The notes: generated from the sequence alone by a model not told the origin. 64,000 nucleotides of DNA from JBMNMU01 sp050953505 (GCA_050953505.1 JBMNMU010000001.1:682001-746000), one strand, 5' to 3'. Numbered from the stretch's first letter, positions 1 to 8,921 are shown. Numbers and translations are program-made.

Positions 1-1548
1 GCTACCTGGAAGAGGGAGTCTACCTTTATTCCCTTGGAGGATTTCCTATGGAAGCTGATTTATGACACGGGCTATTATGAATATATCGGCGCCATCCCCG
101 GCGGTGTGCAAAGACAAGCAAATCTCAGGGCCCTGGTGGACAAGGCCGTTCAGTTTCAAAAAAGCCAAATGAAAGGACTATTCCAATTTATTAACTATAT
201 AGAGGCTATTAAGAAAAGAAAGGTTCCTATGGGCCAGGTGAAGCTACTGGGAGAGAATGATGATGTGGTGAGAATTATGACTATCCATAAAAGCAAAGGC
301 CTGGAATTTCCTATGGTTCTCGTTGGTGGACTTGGAAAGCGGTTTAACAAGGATCGTGCTACCTATCGGGTGAGTTTACATAAGGACATCGGGCTTGGAA
401 TGCGATATGTAGATAGGGAGCATTTCAGCTATAAAAAGACAATCACTCAAATGGTTATAGAGGGTCGAAAAGACCGGGAAGGTCTTGCCGAGGAGCTTCG
501 AATATTATATGTTGCCTTTACAAGAGCTAAAGACAAGCTGATGCTTCTGGGTACGGTGACAAATATAGATGAAACACTGAAAAAATATCAATTAATAGAC
601 AGTGAGGATTTATATAGAGGCAATTGCTATCTAGACTTTTTAATCCCAGTCTTGATTGGCACTGATATAGGCCTTTTCCGTCATGATCGAGGAGAGATGA
701 GCATAAGCAAGGAAGAGACAGATAGCTATAAGGAGGAAGTTTGGAAGCTGATAAGCCAAGATGGGCAAGAGGATAAGGCCCAGGAGAAAGCTGACTCAGA
801 ACTCGGGGAATTAAGAGCAGAAATACATAGACGCCTCAATTTTGAATACCCTCATAAGGCTGCACTAACAGTAAAGTCTAAGTTTACAGTTTCTGAGCTA
901 AATAAGATTCTTAGCCAAGAGGCTTTGGAAAAAAGTAGAGCGTCTACTGTGTCTTTGGCTGTACCAAAATTCCTTGATGTTCGCAAAGGTTTTACAGCAG
1001 CAGAAAAAGGGACTATTATTCACAAGGTTATGGAGCATATGGATTTTAACCATATGGGCACATACTTTGAGAGTGATGGGGATGATAGAGAAAAAGTCAG
1101 CAAAAATCAGGAAGCCATCCAATATGTAAAGGATTTTATCAACCAGCTGGTTCAAAAGGTAATACTTACTGAAGAGGAAGCGGAGACCGTGGATGTTTCT
1201 AAGATTATAGGGTTCTTCCAAACAGAGATTGGCAGAAGAGCCAGTAGGGCAGATAGACTCTACAAGGAAGTGTCCTTTAACAGCATAAGGGAGATTTCAG
1301 GAGAAAAAATTATCGTGCAAGGAACCATTGACTGCTACTTTGAAGAGGGCGGAAAATATATTTTGCTGGATTATAAATCGAATTATATTTCAGATCGAGG
1401 GAATGAATCAAAGATAGAGGAGCTGGCTGAATATTACAAGCCCCAGATTCTCATGTACAAGGAGGCTCTCGAAGCTATCAGAGGCATTAAGGTAGAAGAG
1501 GCTTACCTTTACCTATTCCATCTTGGGGAGTCTTATAGGATTAGCTAG
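1..1548 (+). CDS. addA: ATP-dependent helicase/nuclease subunit A, C-terminal part (5' end off window)
   Basis: This is the C-terminal part of AddA, the UvrD-type helicase and nuclease that works with AddB to process double-strand breaks for RecA loading. The frame is open from base 1, so the Walker A region lies outside the window. Counting residues from base 1, a UvrD motif V (TIHKSKGLEF) lies near 93-103 and motif VI (LYVAFTRAKDKL) near 170. The RecB-like nuclease domain follows, with GTIDCYF near 441, the PD-(D/E)XK core LLDYKS near 456 and the QILMYKEAL helix near 482. The gene ends at TAG just before a bidirectional terminator. Identity is confident from the combined helicase and nuclease motifs. 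addB is presumably upstream but is not visible. Confidence 0.93.
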   Translation, partial: ATWKRESTFIPLEDFLWKLIYDTGYYEYIGAIPGGVQRQANLRALVDKAVQFQKSQMKGLFQFINYIEAIKKRKVPMGQVKLLGENDDVVRIMTIHKSKGLEFPMVLVGGLGKRFNKDRATYRVSLHKDIGLGMRYVDREHFSYKKTITQMVIEGRKDREGLAEELRILYVAFTRAKDKLMLLGTVTNIDETLKKYQLIDSEDLYRGNCYLDFLIPVLIGTDIGLFRHDRGEMSISKEETDSYKEEVWKLISQDGQEDKAQEKADSELGELRAEIHRRLNFEYPHKAALTVKSKFTVSELNKILSQEALEKSRASTVSLAVPKFLDVRKGFTAAEKGTIIHKVMEHMDFNHMGTYFESDGDDREKVSKNQEAIQYVKDFINQLVQKVILTEEEAETVDVSKIIGFFQTEIGRRASRADRLYKEVSFNSIREISGEKIIVQGTIDCYFEEGGKYILLDYKSNYISDRGNESKIEELAEYYKPQILMYKEALEAIRGIKVEEAYLYLFHLGESYRIS

Positions 1549-1587
1549 AGAATCTCAGACCAGCCAAAAATTTCTTACATTGTAAAA

Positions 1588-1620
1588 GGGACAAGGATGT
1601 CGGTTCGACCTCCTTGTCCC
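1588..1620. terminator. Bidirectional Rho-independent terminator
   Basis: A 10-bp stem (GGGACAAGGA / TCCTTGTCCC) encloses an inner GTCG/CGAC stem. It is flanked by AAAA on the left and TCTTT on the right. It separates the convergent addA (+) and gntR (-) genes and can serve both. Confidence 0.8.
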
Positions 1621-1630
1621 TCTTTAAACT

Positions 1631-2299
1631 CTATTTATTATATGCCCTAAGTCTTGCATTCTCAAGGTGGGCTGCTGTAGCAGCGACACCTGCCTCCACA
1701 TCTTTGTCGATAAATGCCTGGAAGATTTCCCTATGCTCTGCTAGAACCACATCCAGATAATCTTCGGCATAGCTTCTCTTGCTTCTGCTTTGTTTAATAT
1801 ACATCTGAAACATGGAAAGGATTTTCGCTAGCATTTTATTCTTTGATGCATTATAAATCAATTCATGAAAGGACTGGTTAATGTTTAACATTTTTTCAAT
1901 GTCCTTTTTTTGTGTATAGAATTCCATGAATTCAAAGGCTTCTTCCAGCTTTTCAAATTCGCTCTTGGTAATCCTTTCGATGGCCCATCTTACAGCCAGC
2001 ATCTCATAGGACTTACGCATTTCGTATAAATCATCTAAATCTTGTGGACTTAGACCCACCACAAAAGCACCACGGTTTGGGATATTTTCGATGAGACCTA
2101 CAAGCTCTAACTGTTTAAAAGCCTCTCTTACTGGAGTACGGCTTACCATATATTCTTCACATATTTGCTGCTCCGTCAGCTTTTGGCCTCTTTTCAGCTT
2201 CCCCTGAAGGATGTCTTTTTGGAGGCTGGAAAACAGATCAGTGGAAAGGGGGAGACCTGTTGGTTTTACATCTGACGATTCTTTATATGAAATAGCCAT
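1631..2299 (-). CDS. GntR-family transcriptional regulator, FCD (FadR-like) subfamily
   Basis: This is a 222-residue DNA-binding regulator. Residues about 20-85 form the GntR winged helix, including SRTPVREAFKQLELVGLIE and the wing NRGAFV. Residues about 92-215 form an all-helical FCD ligand domain with candidate metal or ligand histidines in SFHELI, EHREI and AAHLENA. It is the last gene of acnA-icd-gntR, starting 7 bp after icd, so it should be cotranscribed and probably autoregulated. The duplicated palindrome TTGTAT-N6-ATACAA upstream of acnA is the likely operator (inference). The effector is unknown; citrate or a related acid would fit the operon. The family call is firm and the target assignment moderate. 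Confidence 0.9.
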   Translation of the reverse strand: MAISYKESSDVKPTGLPLSTDLFSSLQKDILQGKLKRGQKLTEQQICEEYMVSRTPVREAFKQLELVGLIENIPNRGAFVVGLSPQDLDDLYEMRKSYEMLAVRWAIERITKSEFEKLEEAFEFMEFYTQKKDIEKMLNINQSFHELIYNASKNKMLAKILSMFQMYIKQSRSKRSYAEDYLDVVLAEHREIFQAFIDKDVEAGVAATAAHLENARLRAYNK

Positions 2300-2306
2300 A
2301 ATAACC

Positions 2307-3440
2307 TCATATCTTAGATAGGATATAATCCGTATACTCTGCTCCGGTAGCCCCGTCTGATCTGCCGGTAATTACAAGCTTTTTCTCCTTTGCACATTCT
2401 TCTAATGCCGCAAAGAGCTGCTCTGATTGCTTTTGGTATCCAATATGGGAAAGTAGCATAGCTCCTGCACGGATAACACTACTTGGATCTGCGTAAATAT
2501 CGCGACCTTCTTCCACCATACGAGGGGCTGAACCGTGAATCGCCTCAAACATGGAAAATCGCTTACCAAGATTGGCACTTCCAGCGGTACCTACGCCGCC
2601 TTGAAATTCCGCAGCTTCGTCTGTAAGGATGTCACCGTATAAGTTAGGAAGAACAAGAACCTCAAATTCGCCTCTTCTTTTCTCATCGATAAGCTTGGCT
2701 GTCATGATGTCGATGTACCAGTCATCCACTTCTATTTCAGGATAATCCTTGGCAACCTGTAAGCAGACATCTAAAAATTTCCCGTCTGTAGCTTTAACTA
2801 CATTGGCTTTTGTAACGATGGTTACTTTCTTTTTATTGTTTGCCCTAGCGTATTCAAAGGCGAGTTTAGCTATTCGCCTTGTACCTGGTGTTGTGATAAC
2901 CCTAAAGTCGATGGCTAGATCATCAGTAATGTTGACACCCTGACTACCCATGGCATAAAGACATTCTGTGTTCTCTCTGAAGAAGGTCCAATCGATTCCT
3001 AACTCAGGAACCTTAACTGGCCTTACATTGGCAAAGAGGTCTAGTTCTTTTCTCATAGCCACATTAGCGCTTTCTACATTAGCCCACTTGTCGCCTTTTC
3101 TTGGTGTAGTGGTAGGTCCTTTAAGTAGAACATGACATTTTTTGATCTCAGATAAAACATCATCTGGAATAGCCTTGCCAGCAGCGGCTCTGTTTTCAAT
3201 GGTACAGCCTTCAATGACCTTAAACTCCACTTTTCCTTTTGCAACCTCATCGGATAGGAGCTGCTCTAATGCTCTGTGAGCCTGGCCTGTGATAGCAGGG
3301 CCGATTCCGTCACCGCCAATAATTCCAATAATAATTTTATCTAAGGCTTGGTAGTCAATGAAATCTTCTTCCGCTTTCATTTTTTCTACTCTAGCCAGCT
3401 GATGAGCTACTATATCTTCAAACGCCTTTACATAATCCAT
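2307..3440 (-). CDS. icd: Isocitrate dehydrogenase, NAD-type beta-decarboxylating family
   Basis: This 377-residue enzyme of the isocitrate/isopropylmalate dehydrogenase superfamily oxidatively decarboxylates isocitrate to 2-oxoglutarate in the cytoplasm. Visible features are the N-terminal GIIGGDGIGPAI nucleotide-fold start, the substrate segment FRENTECLYAMG, and the metal-binding stretch NLYGDILTDEAAEFQGG. Near the C-terminus EAIHGSAPRMV is the cofactor loop. It lies 21 bp downstream of aconitase and upstream of the GntR regulator, so the pair converts citrate to 2-oxoglutarate, probably for glutamate synthesis. No citrate synthase is in the window. Cofactor choice (NAD rather than NADP) is inferred from overall family resemblance. 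Isopropylmalate dehydrogenase is less likely because aconitase, not LeuCD, is the neighbour. Confidence 0.88.
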   Translation of the reverse strand: MDYVKAFEDIVAHQLARVEKMKAEEDFIDYQALDKIIIGIIGGDGIGPAITGQAHRALEQLLSDEVAKGKVEFKVIEGCTIENRAAAGKAIPDDVLSEIKKCHVLLKGPTTTPRKGDKWANVESANVAMRKELDLFANVRPVKVPELGIDWTFFRENTECLYAMGSQGVNITDDLAIDFRVITTPGTRRIAKLAFEYARANNKKKVTIVTKANVVKATDGKFLDVCLQVAKDYPEIEVDDWYIDIMTAKLIDEKRRGEFEVLVLPNLYGDILTDEAAEFQGGVGTAGSANLGKRFSMFEAIHGSAPRMVEEGRDIYADPSSVIRAGAMLLSHIGYQKQSEQLFAALEECAKEKKLVITGRSDGATGAEYTDYILSKI

Positions 3441-3461
3441 ATATTTACCTCTTTCCTTTTG

Positions 3462-5381
3462 CTATTTCTTCATTTGGTTAATCTTGCCGCCATCTAAAAT
3501 CATTTCAATCTCAAGCTCAGAGAAATTAGTAGCAGCACGGTATTCCTTACCATTGTCCAGATTTTTCACTATGATGACAGGGTTTTTTACCTGCTCTCTA
3601 GCATTTTCTATTACTAGTTTTTGTCCTAGCTTGAAATCATCGTAATCAGCAGGGTTTTCAAATACCAATGGCATGATACCGCTGTTGATCAAGTTAGAGC
3701 GATGTATTCTTGCAAAGGATTTAGCCAGTACAAATTTAATGCCCAAATAAAGAGGTGCTAGAGCAGCATGCTCACGGCTTGAGCCTTGTCCGTAGTTGTC
3801 GCCTCCTACGATGACGCCTTCTTTGGCCTCCTTGCAACGTGCAGGGAAATCCTCGTCAATTTTCTCAAAGCAGTAATTTGCAAGGTGAGGAATGTTAGAA
3901 CGATAAGGTAGCAATCTAGAATCAGAAGGCATAATATCGTCGGTTGTTATATTGTCACCGGCATGAAGGACCACTGTTGCCGTAACCTGCTCCGGTAAGG
4001 CTGTATTCTTAGGGAAGGGTTTAATATTTGGTCCCATTTCAACAGGAGTATTTTCCTTATTTGTCTCCTTTGGATATACGATAAAGTTATCGTTAAAGTT
4101 AAAGTCCTCGGACTTAATTTCTGGAAGCTCAAAATCCGTAGTGGAACCGTCTGTAAGAACACCAGTTATTGCTGAAACAGCTGCTGTTTCAGGACTTACC
4201 AGATAAATATCAGCATCTAATGTTCCGCTTCTACCCTTGAAGTTTCTATTAAAGGTTCGGAGGGAAACGGCACCGGATTTTGGTGATTGACCCATACCAA
4301 TACAAGGACCGCAGGCATTTTCAATGATTCTTGCTCCTGCATTGATCATATCAGCTAGCGCTCCATTTTCCGCCATTTTGCTAAGAATTTTAGCAGATCC
4401 TGGTGAGATAACAAGGCTTACGTCAGGATGAACCTTTCTACCTTTTAGTACAGCAGCTACCTTCATTAAATCGGTATAGGATGAATTGGTACAGCTACCG
4501 ATAGCCACTTGATCCACCTTGATAGGCCCGATATTTTGAATGGTATCAACATTATCAGGGCTATGAGGCATGGCTGCCAGGGGTGTAAGACTGGATAAGT
4601 CTACCTTTAGTGTTTCGTCATATACTGCATCTGGGTCTGCAGAAAGTGGAACATAATCCTTTTCTCTGCCCTGAGAAGCTAGATAAGCTCTGGTGTTCTC
4701 ATCACTTGGGAAAACAGAGGTAGTAGCACCTAGCTCAGCGCCCATATTGGTAATAGTGGCTCTATCTGTCACGGAAAGAGTTTTGACTCCTTCTCCTGTA
4801 TATTCAACAATTTTTCCTACGCCACCCTTTACAGTAAGCTTTTGAAGGACATGAAGAATGACATCCTTTGCAGAAACCCAAGGCTTTAGTTCGCCAGTAA
4901 GCTCTACATTAATTACCTTTGGCACCATCAAGCTATAAGTACCTTTAGCCATTGCAACGGCAACGTCTAGTCCGCCTGCACCAATAGCAATCATGCCCAG
5001 TCCACCACCTGTTGGTGTGTGGCTGTCTGAACCCAGAAGAGTCTTTCCTGGGATGCCGTAGTTCTCTAGATGAAGCTGATGGCAGATTCCGTTTCCAGGC
5101 TTGGAATAAACAACTCCATGGCGTTTTGCAACGCTTTTAATAAATTCATGGTCGTCAGCGTTTTCAAACCCTGATTGTAATGTGTTGTGGTCGATGTAAG
5201 CGACGGATAGCTCTGTTTGGATTTTATCTACATCCATGGCTTCAAGCTGCAGGTATACCATGGTCCCCGTGGAGTCCTGCGTCAAAGTCTGGTCAATTTT
5301 AATTGTAACTTCATTACCTGGAACTAGTGTGCCTTCCACAAGATGATTTTCCAGGATTTTATAGGCTAAAGTTTTACCCAT
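3462..5381 (-). CDS. acnA: Aconitate hydratase (monomeric, isopropylmalate-isomerase-like type)
   Basis: A 639-residue [4Fe-4S] hydro-lyase that interconverts citrate and isocitrate. Cluster ligands are visible in GSCTNSSY and ACGPCIGMG. The catalytic and substrate region GSDSHTPTGGGLGM lies in the N-terminal half. The swivel domain near the C-terminus contains GDNITTDDIMP and GGDNYGQGSSREHAALAP. The start is placed at the ATG on base 5381 because a strong Shine-Dalgarno (GGAGGAGGA) lies just upstream; an earlier in-frame start at 5429 would place this ribosome site inside the gene. The length of about 640 fits the short aconitase type that resembles LeuC plus LeuD, not the roughly 900-residue AcnA. 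It heads the operon acnA-icd-gntR, driven from the duplicated promoter region at 5.6-5.75 kb. Confidence 0.9.
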   Translation of the reverse strand: MGKTLAYKILENHLVEGTLVPGNEVTIKIDQTLTQDSTGTMVYLQLEAMDVDKIQTELSVAYIDHNTLQSGFENADDHEFIKSVAKRHGVVYSKPGNGICHQLHLENYGIPGKTLLGSDSHTPTGGGLGMIAIGAGGLDVAVAMAKGTYSLMVPKVINVELTGELKPWVSAKDVILHVLQKLTVKGGVGKIVEYTGEGVKTLSVTDRATITNMGAELGATTSVFPSDENTRAYLASQGREKDYVPLSADPDAVYDETLKVDLSSLTPLAAMPHSPDNVDTIQNIGPIKVDQVAIGSCTNSSYTDLMKVAAVLKGRKVHPDVSLVISPGSAKILSKMAENGALADMINAGARIIENACGPCIGMGQSPKSGAVSLRTFNRNFKGRSGTLDADIYLVSPETAAVSAITGVLTDGSTTDFELPEIKSEDFNFNDNFIVYPKETNKENTPVEMGPNIKPFPKNTALPEQVTATVVLHAGDNITTDDIMPSDSRLLPYRSNIPHLANYCFEKIDEDFPARCKEAKEGVIVGGDNYGQGSSREHAALAPLYLGIKFVLAKSFARIHRSNLINSGIMPLVFENPADYDDFKLGQKLVIENAREQVKNPVIIVKNLDNGKEYRAATNFSELEIEMILDGGKINQMKK

Positions 5382-5580
5382 ATTTTCTCCTCCTCCTATA
5401 GCTGTAAGATATAATATTTTGCCTAGCATTTAGTATTACAGCCTGCCTAAAGTAATATTTTTTGATAAACTGATAATAGCTTGGCCAATTGCAGGATAAA
5501 TTTCATGGCAAATTGATAAATGGAAATCATAAATTTGCTTCATATCCTTAACCTGCATGTAGGCATATTATATACTGGTT

Positions 5581-5598
5581 TTGTATTTCAGCATACAA
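5581..5598. promoter_or_regulatory. GntR-type operator, site 1 (acnA promoter-proximal)
   Basis: TTGTAT-N6-ATACAA palindrome, followed on the plus strand by TTATA. Read on the minus strand, the right arm abuts a TATAAT -10 (5598-5603), so the site covers the predicted transcription start. An almost identical copy lies 124 bp away. TTGTATACAA-like palindromes are typical of FCD-type GntR regulators (family knowledge). Assignment to the operon's own GntR protein is inference. Confidence 0.65.
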
Positions 5599-5626
5599 TT
5601 ATAGTTTCAACTTAGTCCAAAAGCAA
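5598..5626 (-). promoter_or_regulatory. Predicted acnA promoter P1
   Basis: On the minus strand the -10 is TATAAT (5598-5603) and a weak -35 TTGCTT lies 17 bp upstream (5621-5626). The start point would fall inside operator site 1. Confidence 0.5.
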
Positions 5627-5701
5627 GTAAATTCATGGAAAACAGGTGATTTACACCATTGATTCATATCTCCTTACTTACCTAGGATGCATGAGAGACA
5701 C

Positions 5702-5725
5702 TAATTGTATTTCTGTATACAATTA
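5702..5725. promoter_or_regulatory. GntR-type operator, site 2 (acnA distal)
   Basis: Perfect 9-bp arms, TAATTGTAT-N6-ATACAATTA. The core has the same spacing as site 1 and differs from it only in the central bases. It overlaps the -10 of a second minus-strand promoter. Confidence 0.65.
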
Positions 5726-5750
5726 TACATTCTTAATAGCCTTATAGCAA
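5722..5750 (-). promoter_or_regulatory. Predicted acnA promoter P2
   Basis: Minus-strand -10 TATAAT (5722-5727) with -35 TTGCTA 17 bp away (5745-5750). The operator/-10/-35 geometry is the same as at P1, so the whole module looks duplicated. Confidence 0.5.
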
Positions 5751-5793
5751 GGAAAAATTAAACTTCCGTATTACAAGAAAATATTTAGTAAAA

Positions 5794-5813
5794 ACTAACC
5801 AATAATTGTTAGT
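5794..5813. repeat. Inverted repeat between acnA and nrdJ
   Basis: ACTAAC-N8-GTTAGT, just upstream of the nrdJ -35. It could be an operator for an unidentified regulator; no matching regulator is recognised here. Confidence 0.35.
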
Positions 5814-5830
5814 CATGTTAATATCTATTA

Positions 5831-5859
5831 TTGTAATCCCAGCAAAAGTACTATATAAT
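5831..5859 (+). promoter_or_regulatory. Predicted nrdJ promoter
   Basis: -35 TTGTAA (5831-5836), 17-bp spacer, -10 TATAAT (5854-5859). The -10 lies inside the first NrdR box, so bound NrdR would block polymerase. Confidence 0.65.
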
Positions 5860-5863
5860 GTTG
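5848..5863. promoter_or_regulatory. NrdR box 1
   Basis: The core CTATATAATG resembles the NrdR box consensus acaCwAtATaTwGtgt and overlaps the nrdJ -10. Its centre is 32 bp from box 2, the roughly three-turn spacing known for NrdR box pairs. Confidence 0.65.
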
Positions 5864-5879
5864 TCTAATATAAACGGAA

Positions 5880-5895
5880 CAACTATATGTAGGTG
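5880..5895. promoter_or_regulatory. NrdR box 2
   Basis: The core CTATATGTAG matches the NrdR consensus core at all strongly conserved positions. It lies between the predicted transcription start and the nrdJ ribosome-binding site. Confidence 0.7.
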
Positions 5896-5929
5896 ATTCT
5901 GACACAATACAATGGATTCGGAGGTTCTT

Positions 5930-8281
5930 ATGAAAACGGTTATAAAAAGAGATGGAACCCAAGTTAATTTTAACTATGTAAAAATTGAAACGGCCATAAA
6001 AAAGGCCATGTTGGAGACAAAGCTCGGTGTAGACGAAAAATTAGCCAAGGATATAGCCCTTGCTATAGAAAGGCAGGTGGAAAAATCCACAAGGACAGTG
6101 CATGTTGAAGATTTGCAGGATTTAGTGGAAGATTACCTTATGGGTAGCGACAGGAAGGATGTAGCAAAAAAATTCATCATCTATAGATACGAACGGGATA
6201 AAACAAGAGATGCCAGAAAAAGGCGAGATGGTAGAATCATTTCAGATGAATTTGTCAGCAAATTTAAGCATGCTCCCTCACCGATGAACCAGCTAGGAAG
6301 CTTTGTATACTATAGGACTTATTCAAGATGGATTCCTGAAGAAATGAGGCGAGAATATTGGTGGGAAACCGTTAGGCGGGCGGTTGAGTACAACTGTAGC
6401 CTAGTTCCTACCTCCAAGGAAGAAGCAGAAAAACTTTACAAGAATGTGTTTGAGCTTAAGCAATTTTTGTCTGGTCGGACTTTTTGGGTAGGAAGTACCG
6501 ATGTTTCAAAATATTATCCCATGGCCAATTACAATTGTTCCTTCCAAGTAATCGACAGTTTTTCTGCATTTAGGGACATTTTTTACCTGCTCATGGTAGG
6601 ATCTGGCGTAGGTATTCGGGTTCTCAAGTCGGATGTTGAAAAGATGCCTAAAATTAGAACAGATGTGGAAATCATTCATGAATCATATACACCTCTCCTA
6701 AAATCCCTAAGACAAGACAGCACCTCCTTGGAATTTAGCCATAATGATACGGTGAAAATTATCATAGGAGATAGTAAAGAGGGATGGGTTCAGGCCTTGG
6801 ATTATTTTATAAAGGCCCTATACAGCACAGAATATCGAAAAATAAAAACAATTATTTTAAATTATGACCATGTGAGAGGTAAAGGTGAAAAACTAAAGAC
6901 CTTTGGAGGAACAGCCAGTGGCCATTCTAGCATGAAGAATATGTTCATAAAGATCGGTAAAGTGATTGAAAAAGCGGGAACTCGATCTACTACAAATAAA
7001 GTCCAATTAAAGCCGATTGATTGTTTGGACATTGCTAATATTATTGGAGAAAATGTTGTAGTGGGAGGCGTCCGACGGACTGCGGAAATTATCCTCATAG
7101 ATCAAGATGACAAGGAATGTATTCAAGCTAAAAGCAACCTATATAAAAAGGTTGATGAGCAGTGGGTGATTGACAGTGAAATTGCCCATAGACAAATGAG
7201 TAATAATTCCATATTTTACACAAGAAAGCCTACCAGATCGGAGCTACATTGGCATTTGAATCAAATGAGATATTCGGGAGAGCCTGGCTGGGTCAATCAA
7301 GAAGCTGGTGCCAAGAGAAGGCCCAACTTTCAAGGAGTCAATCCTTGTGCAGAAATCTTATTGGATTCCAAAGGGCTTTGTAATTTAACTACCGTAAATG
7401 TGATGGGCTTTGTAAAGGATGGCGTCCTAGATTACGATGGCCTAATGGAAGCACAAAGACTATCTGCAAGAGCAGGGTATCGTATGACTTGTACAGAATT
7501 GGAAATTCCAGAATGGAATGCTGTTCAGCAAAGAGACAAACTATTGGGATGCTCCTTAACCGGGTGGCAGGATATGGTTAATGAGCTGAAGCTGAATAAA
7601 GAAGGCCAGGAAAAGCTTTTAGCAGATTTAAAACGAGCAGCAAAAAGTGCAGCAAGTGAATATGCCAGGGAATTAGGCCAAAAGGAACCGCTGCTGGTAA
7701 CTACCATAAAACCAGAAGGAACATTGAGTCTGCTGCCTGTGGTATCTAGCGGAGTTCATTATTCCCATTCTCCATACTATGTAAGAAGAATCAGAATAAG
7801 TAGTGATGATCCCTTGATAAAGGTATGTGAGGAGCTGGGATACCCTGTATTTCCTGAGGTGGGGCAGGATATAGAAACCTGCGTAACCAAGGTGGTAGAA
7901 TTTCCAGTTAAGGCTCCAGAGGGCAGGTTTAAGGCTGATGTAAGCGCCATTGAGCAATTGGAAACTTATAAGATGTTCATGACTCACTATGTGGAACACA
8001 ATTGTTCTATAACAGTTCATGTGAGAGATGATGAATGGGATGAAGTGGAACAATGGGTATGGGAAAATTGGGACGACACTGTTGCTCTATCCTTCTTGTC
8101 CTTTGAAGATAATTTTTACGAGCTACTACCTTTTGAAGCCATCACTAAGGAGGAATATGAAAGTAGAGTAGCTGCCATGAATCCTTTTGTTCCATCATTG
8201 ATTTCCAAATATGAAAAAGAAGAAGTTCAGTACGATGTGGGAGACGATGGTTGTGAAAACGGGGTATGCCCAGTGCGTTGA
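5930..8281 (+). CDS. nrdJ: Adenosylcobalamin-dependent ribonucleoside-triphosphate reductase (class II)
   Basis: 783-residue class II ribonucleotide reductase that makes deoxynucleotides without oxygen, using a B12-generated thiyl radical. The start at 5930 is preferred because GGAGGT lies 5 nt upstream; an in-frame ATG at 5912 lacks such a site. Residues 1-90 form an ATP-cone (IKRDGTQVNFNYVKIETAI). The catalytic cysteines are visible: C203 in YNCSFQ, C473 in NPCAEILL and C484 in GLCNLTTVN. C473 and C484 are 11 apart, as are Cys408 and Cys419 of Lactobacillus leichmannii RTPR. The C-terminal redox pair C775/C780 (CENGVC) is also present. The body resembles the monomeric RTPR type. Regulation by NrdR is indicated by two boxes in the promoter, and nrdR is at 49.9 kb. 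Confidence 0.93.
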   Translation: MKTVIKRDGTQVNFNYVKIETAIKKAMLETKLGVDEKLAKDIALAIERQVEKSTRTVHVEDLQDLVEDYLMGSDRKDVAKKFIIYRYERDKTRDARKRRDGRIISDEFVSKFKHAPSPMNQLGSFVYYRTYSRWIPEEMRREYWWETVRRAVEYNCSLVPTSKEEAEKLYKNVFELKQFLSGRTFWVGSTDVSKYYPMANYNCSFQVIDSFSAFRDIFYLLMVGSGVGIRVLKSDVEKMPKIRTDVEIIHESYTPLLKSLRQDSTSLEFSHNDTVKIIIGDSKEGWVQALDYFIKALYSTEYRKIKTIILNYDHVRGKGEKLKTFGGTASGHSSMKNMFIKIGKVIEKAGTRSTTNKVQLKPIDCLDIANIIGENVVVGGVRRTAEIILIDQDDKECIQAKSNLYKKVDEQWVIDSEIAHRQMSNNSIFYTRKPTRSELHWHLNQMRYSGEPGWVNQEAGAKRRPNFQGVNPCAEILLDSKGLCNLTTVNVMGFVKDGVLDYDGLMEAQRLSARAGYRMTCTELEIPEWNAVQQRDKLLGCSLTGWQDMVNELKLNKEGQEKLLADLKRAAKSAASEYARELGQKEPLLVTTIKPEGTLSLLPVVSSGVHYSHSPYYVRRIRISSDDPLIKVCEELGYPVFPEVGQDIETCVTKVVEFPVKAPEGRFKADVSAIEQLETYKMFMTHYVEHNCSITVHVRDDEWDEVEQWVWENWDDTVALSFLSFEDNFYELLPFEAITKEEYESRVAAMNPFVPSLISKYEKEEVQYDVGDDGCENGVCPVR

Positions 8282-8405
8282 GTTAATAAGAATATAAAGG
8301 GGTATAATTTCTTTAATAAATTTTTTATTTATTAACAATGTTATTTTTTGTATTTACTGAGACATGGGGCTTCGCCTATGTACTCAAGGAAAGAGAGGCT
8401 CTTAG

Positions 8406-8921
8406 ATGTTTGGGATTAACTACAAGAACTGGATTAAAGAAAGTGCGGATCAGAAGATTGCTGAATATATTAAATGGCTAAATGTAAGCCCTAGCTGGGA
8501 TAACATTCAGATAGGATATGCTTCTGCAGACCATGAGAGATTTATGGAGCTTTATCAAAATCATATATGCAAGCACCCCAAAAGGCTGTATCGGCCGGGA
8601 AAAACCGTTATCTGTCATTTCACGCCTATTTCAAATGATATTGTAAAAAAATATCATGATGGTAAAATAGCCAAGGAAGAGTGGGAGAAGCTATGTGCTA
8701 ATACATGGCAGATTTCCCGTGGGATAACAGATGGGATTATCGCTACTTTAAGGAGCTTGGGCCGGGAGGTTGCTTTACTTACTGAGCAGGAAGGATGGTC
8801 TCATGCCTGCGGGGGAGAAATAGCAGGAATGGGGAAATTTGAGTACAAGGATGAAATGTTTCATAAGGGTAACCAGATAGGATATATGGGGAGTGCAATA
8901 ACAGAAGTAGAAATCAAATAA
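8406..8921 (+). CDS. Uncharacterised 171-residue protein, possibly QueG N-terminal-like
   Basis: I do not recognise this protein with confidence. It is soluble, with no signal peptide or membrane segment, and has an even mix of charged residues and several aromatic ones. The pattern IGYASADHERF ... RPGKTVICHFTPIS ... a long helix ending in LRSLGREVALL loosely recalls the N-terminal domain of epoxyqueuosine-reductase-like iron-sulfur proteins, but the 4Fe-4S cysteine clusters are absent. Two cysteines near the middle and one in SHACGGEIAG are not in a recognised motif. It follows nrdJ by 124 bp, in a stretch with a weak AT-rich hairpin (8310-8333), and may be cotranscribed with it. Function is unknown; the QueG-like idea is only a lead. 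Confidence 0.6.
   Translation: MFGINYKNWIKESADQKIAEYIKWLNVSPSWDNIQIGYASADHERFMELYQNHICKHPKRLYRPGKTVICHFTPISNDIVKKYHDGKIAKEEWEKLCANTWQISRGITDGIIATLRSLGREVALLTEQEGWSHACGGEIAGMGKFEYKDEMFHKGNQIGYMGSAITEVEIK

Noticed and set aside
8310..8333. TTAATAAA/TTTATTAA hairpin after nrdJ
   Set aside because: The stem is all A/T and too weak to call as a terminator.
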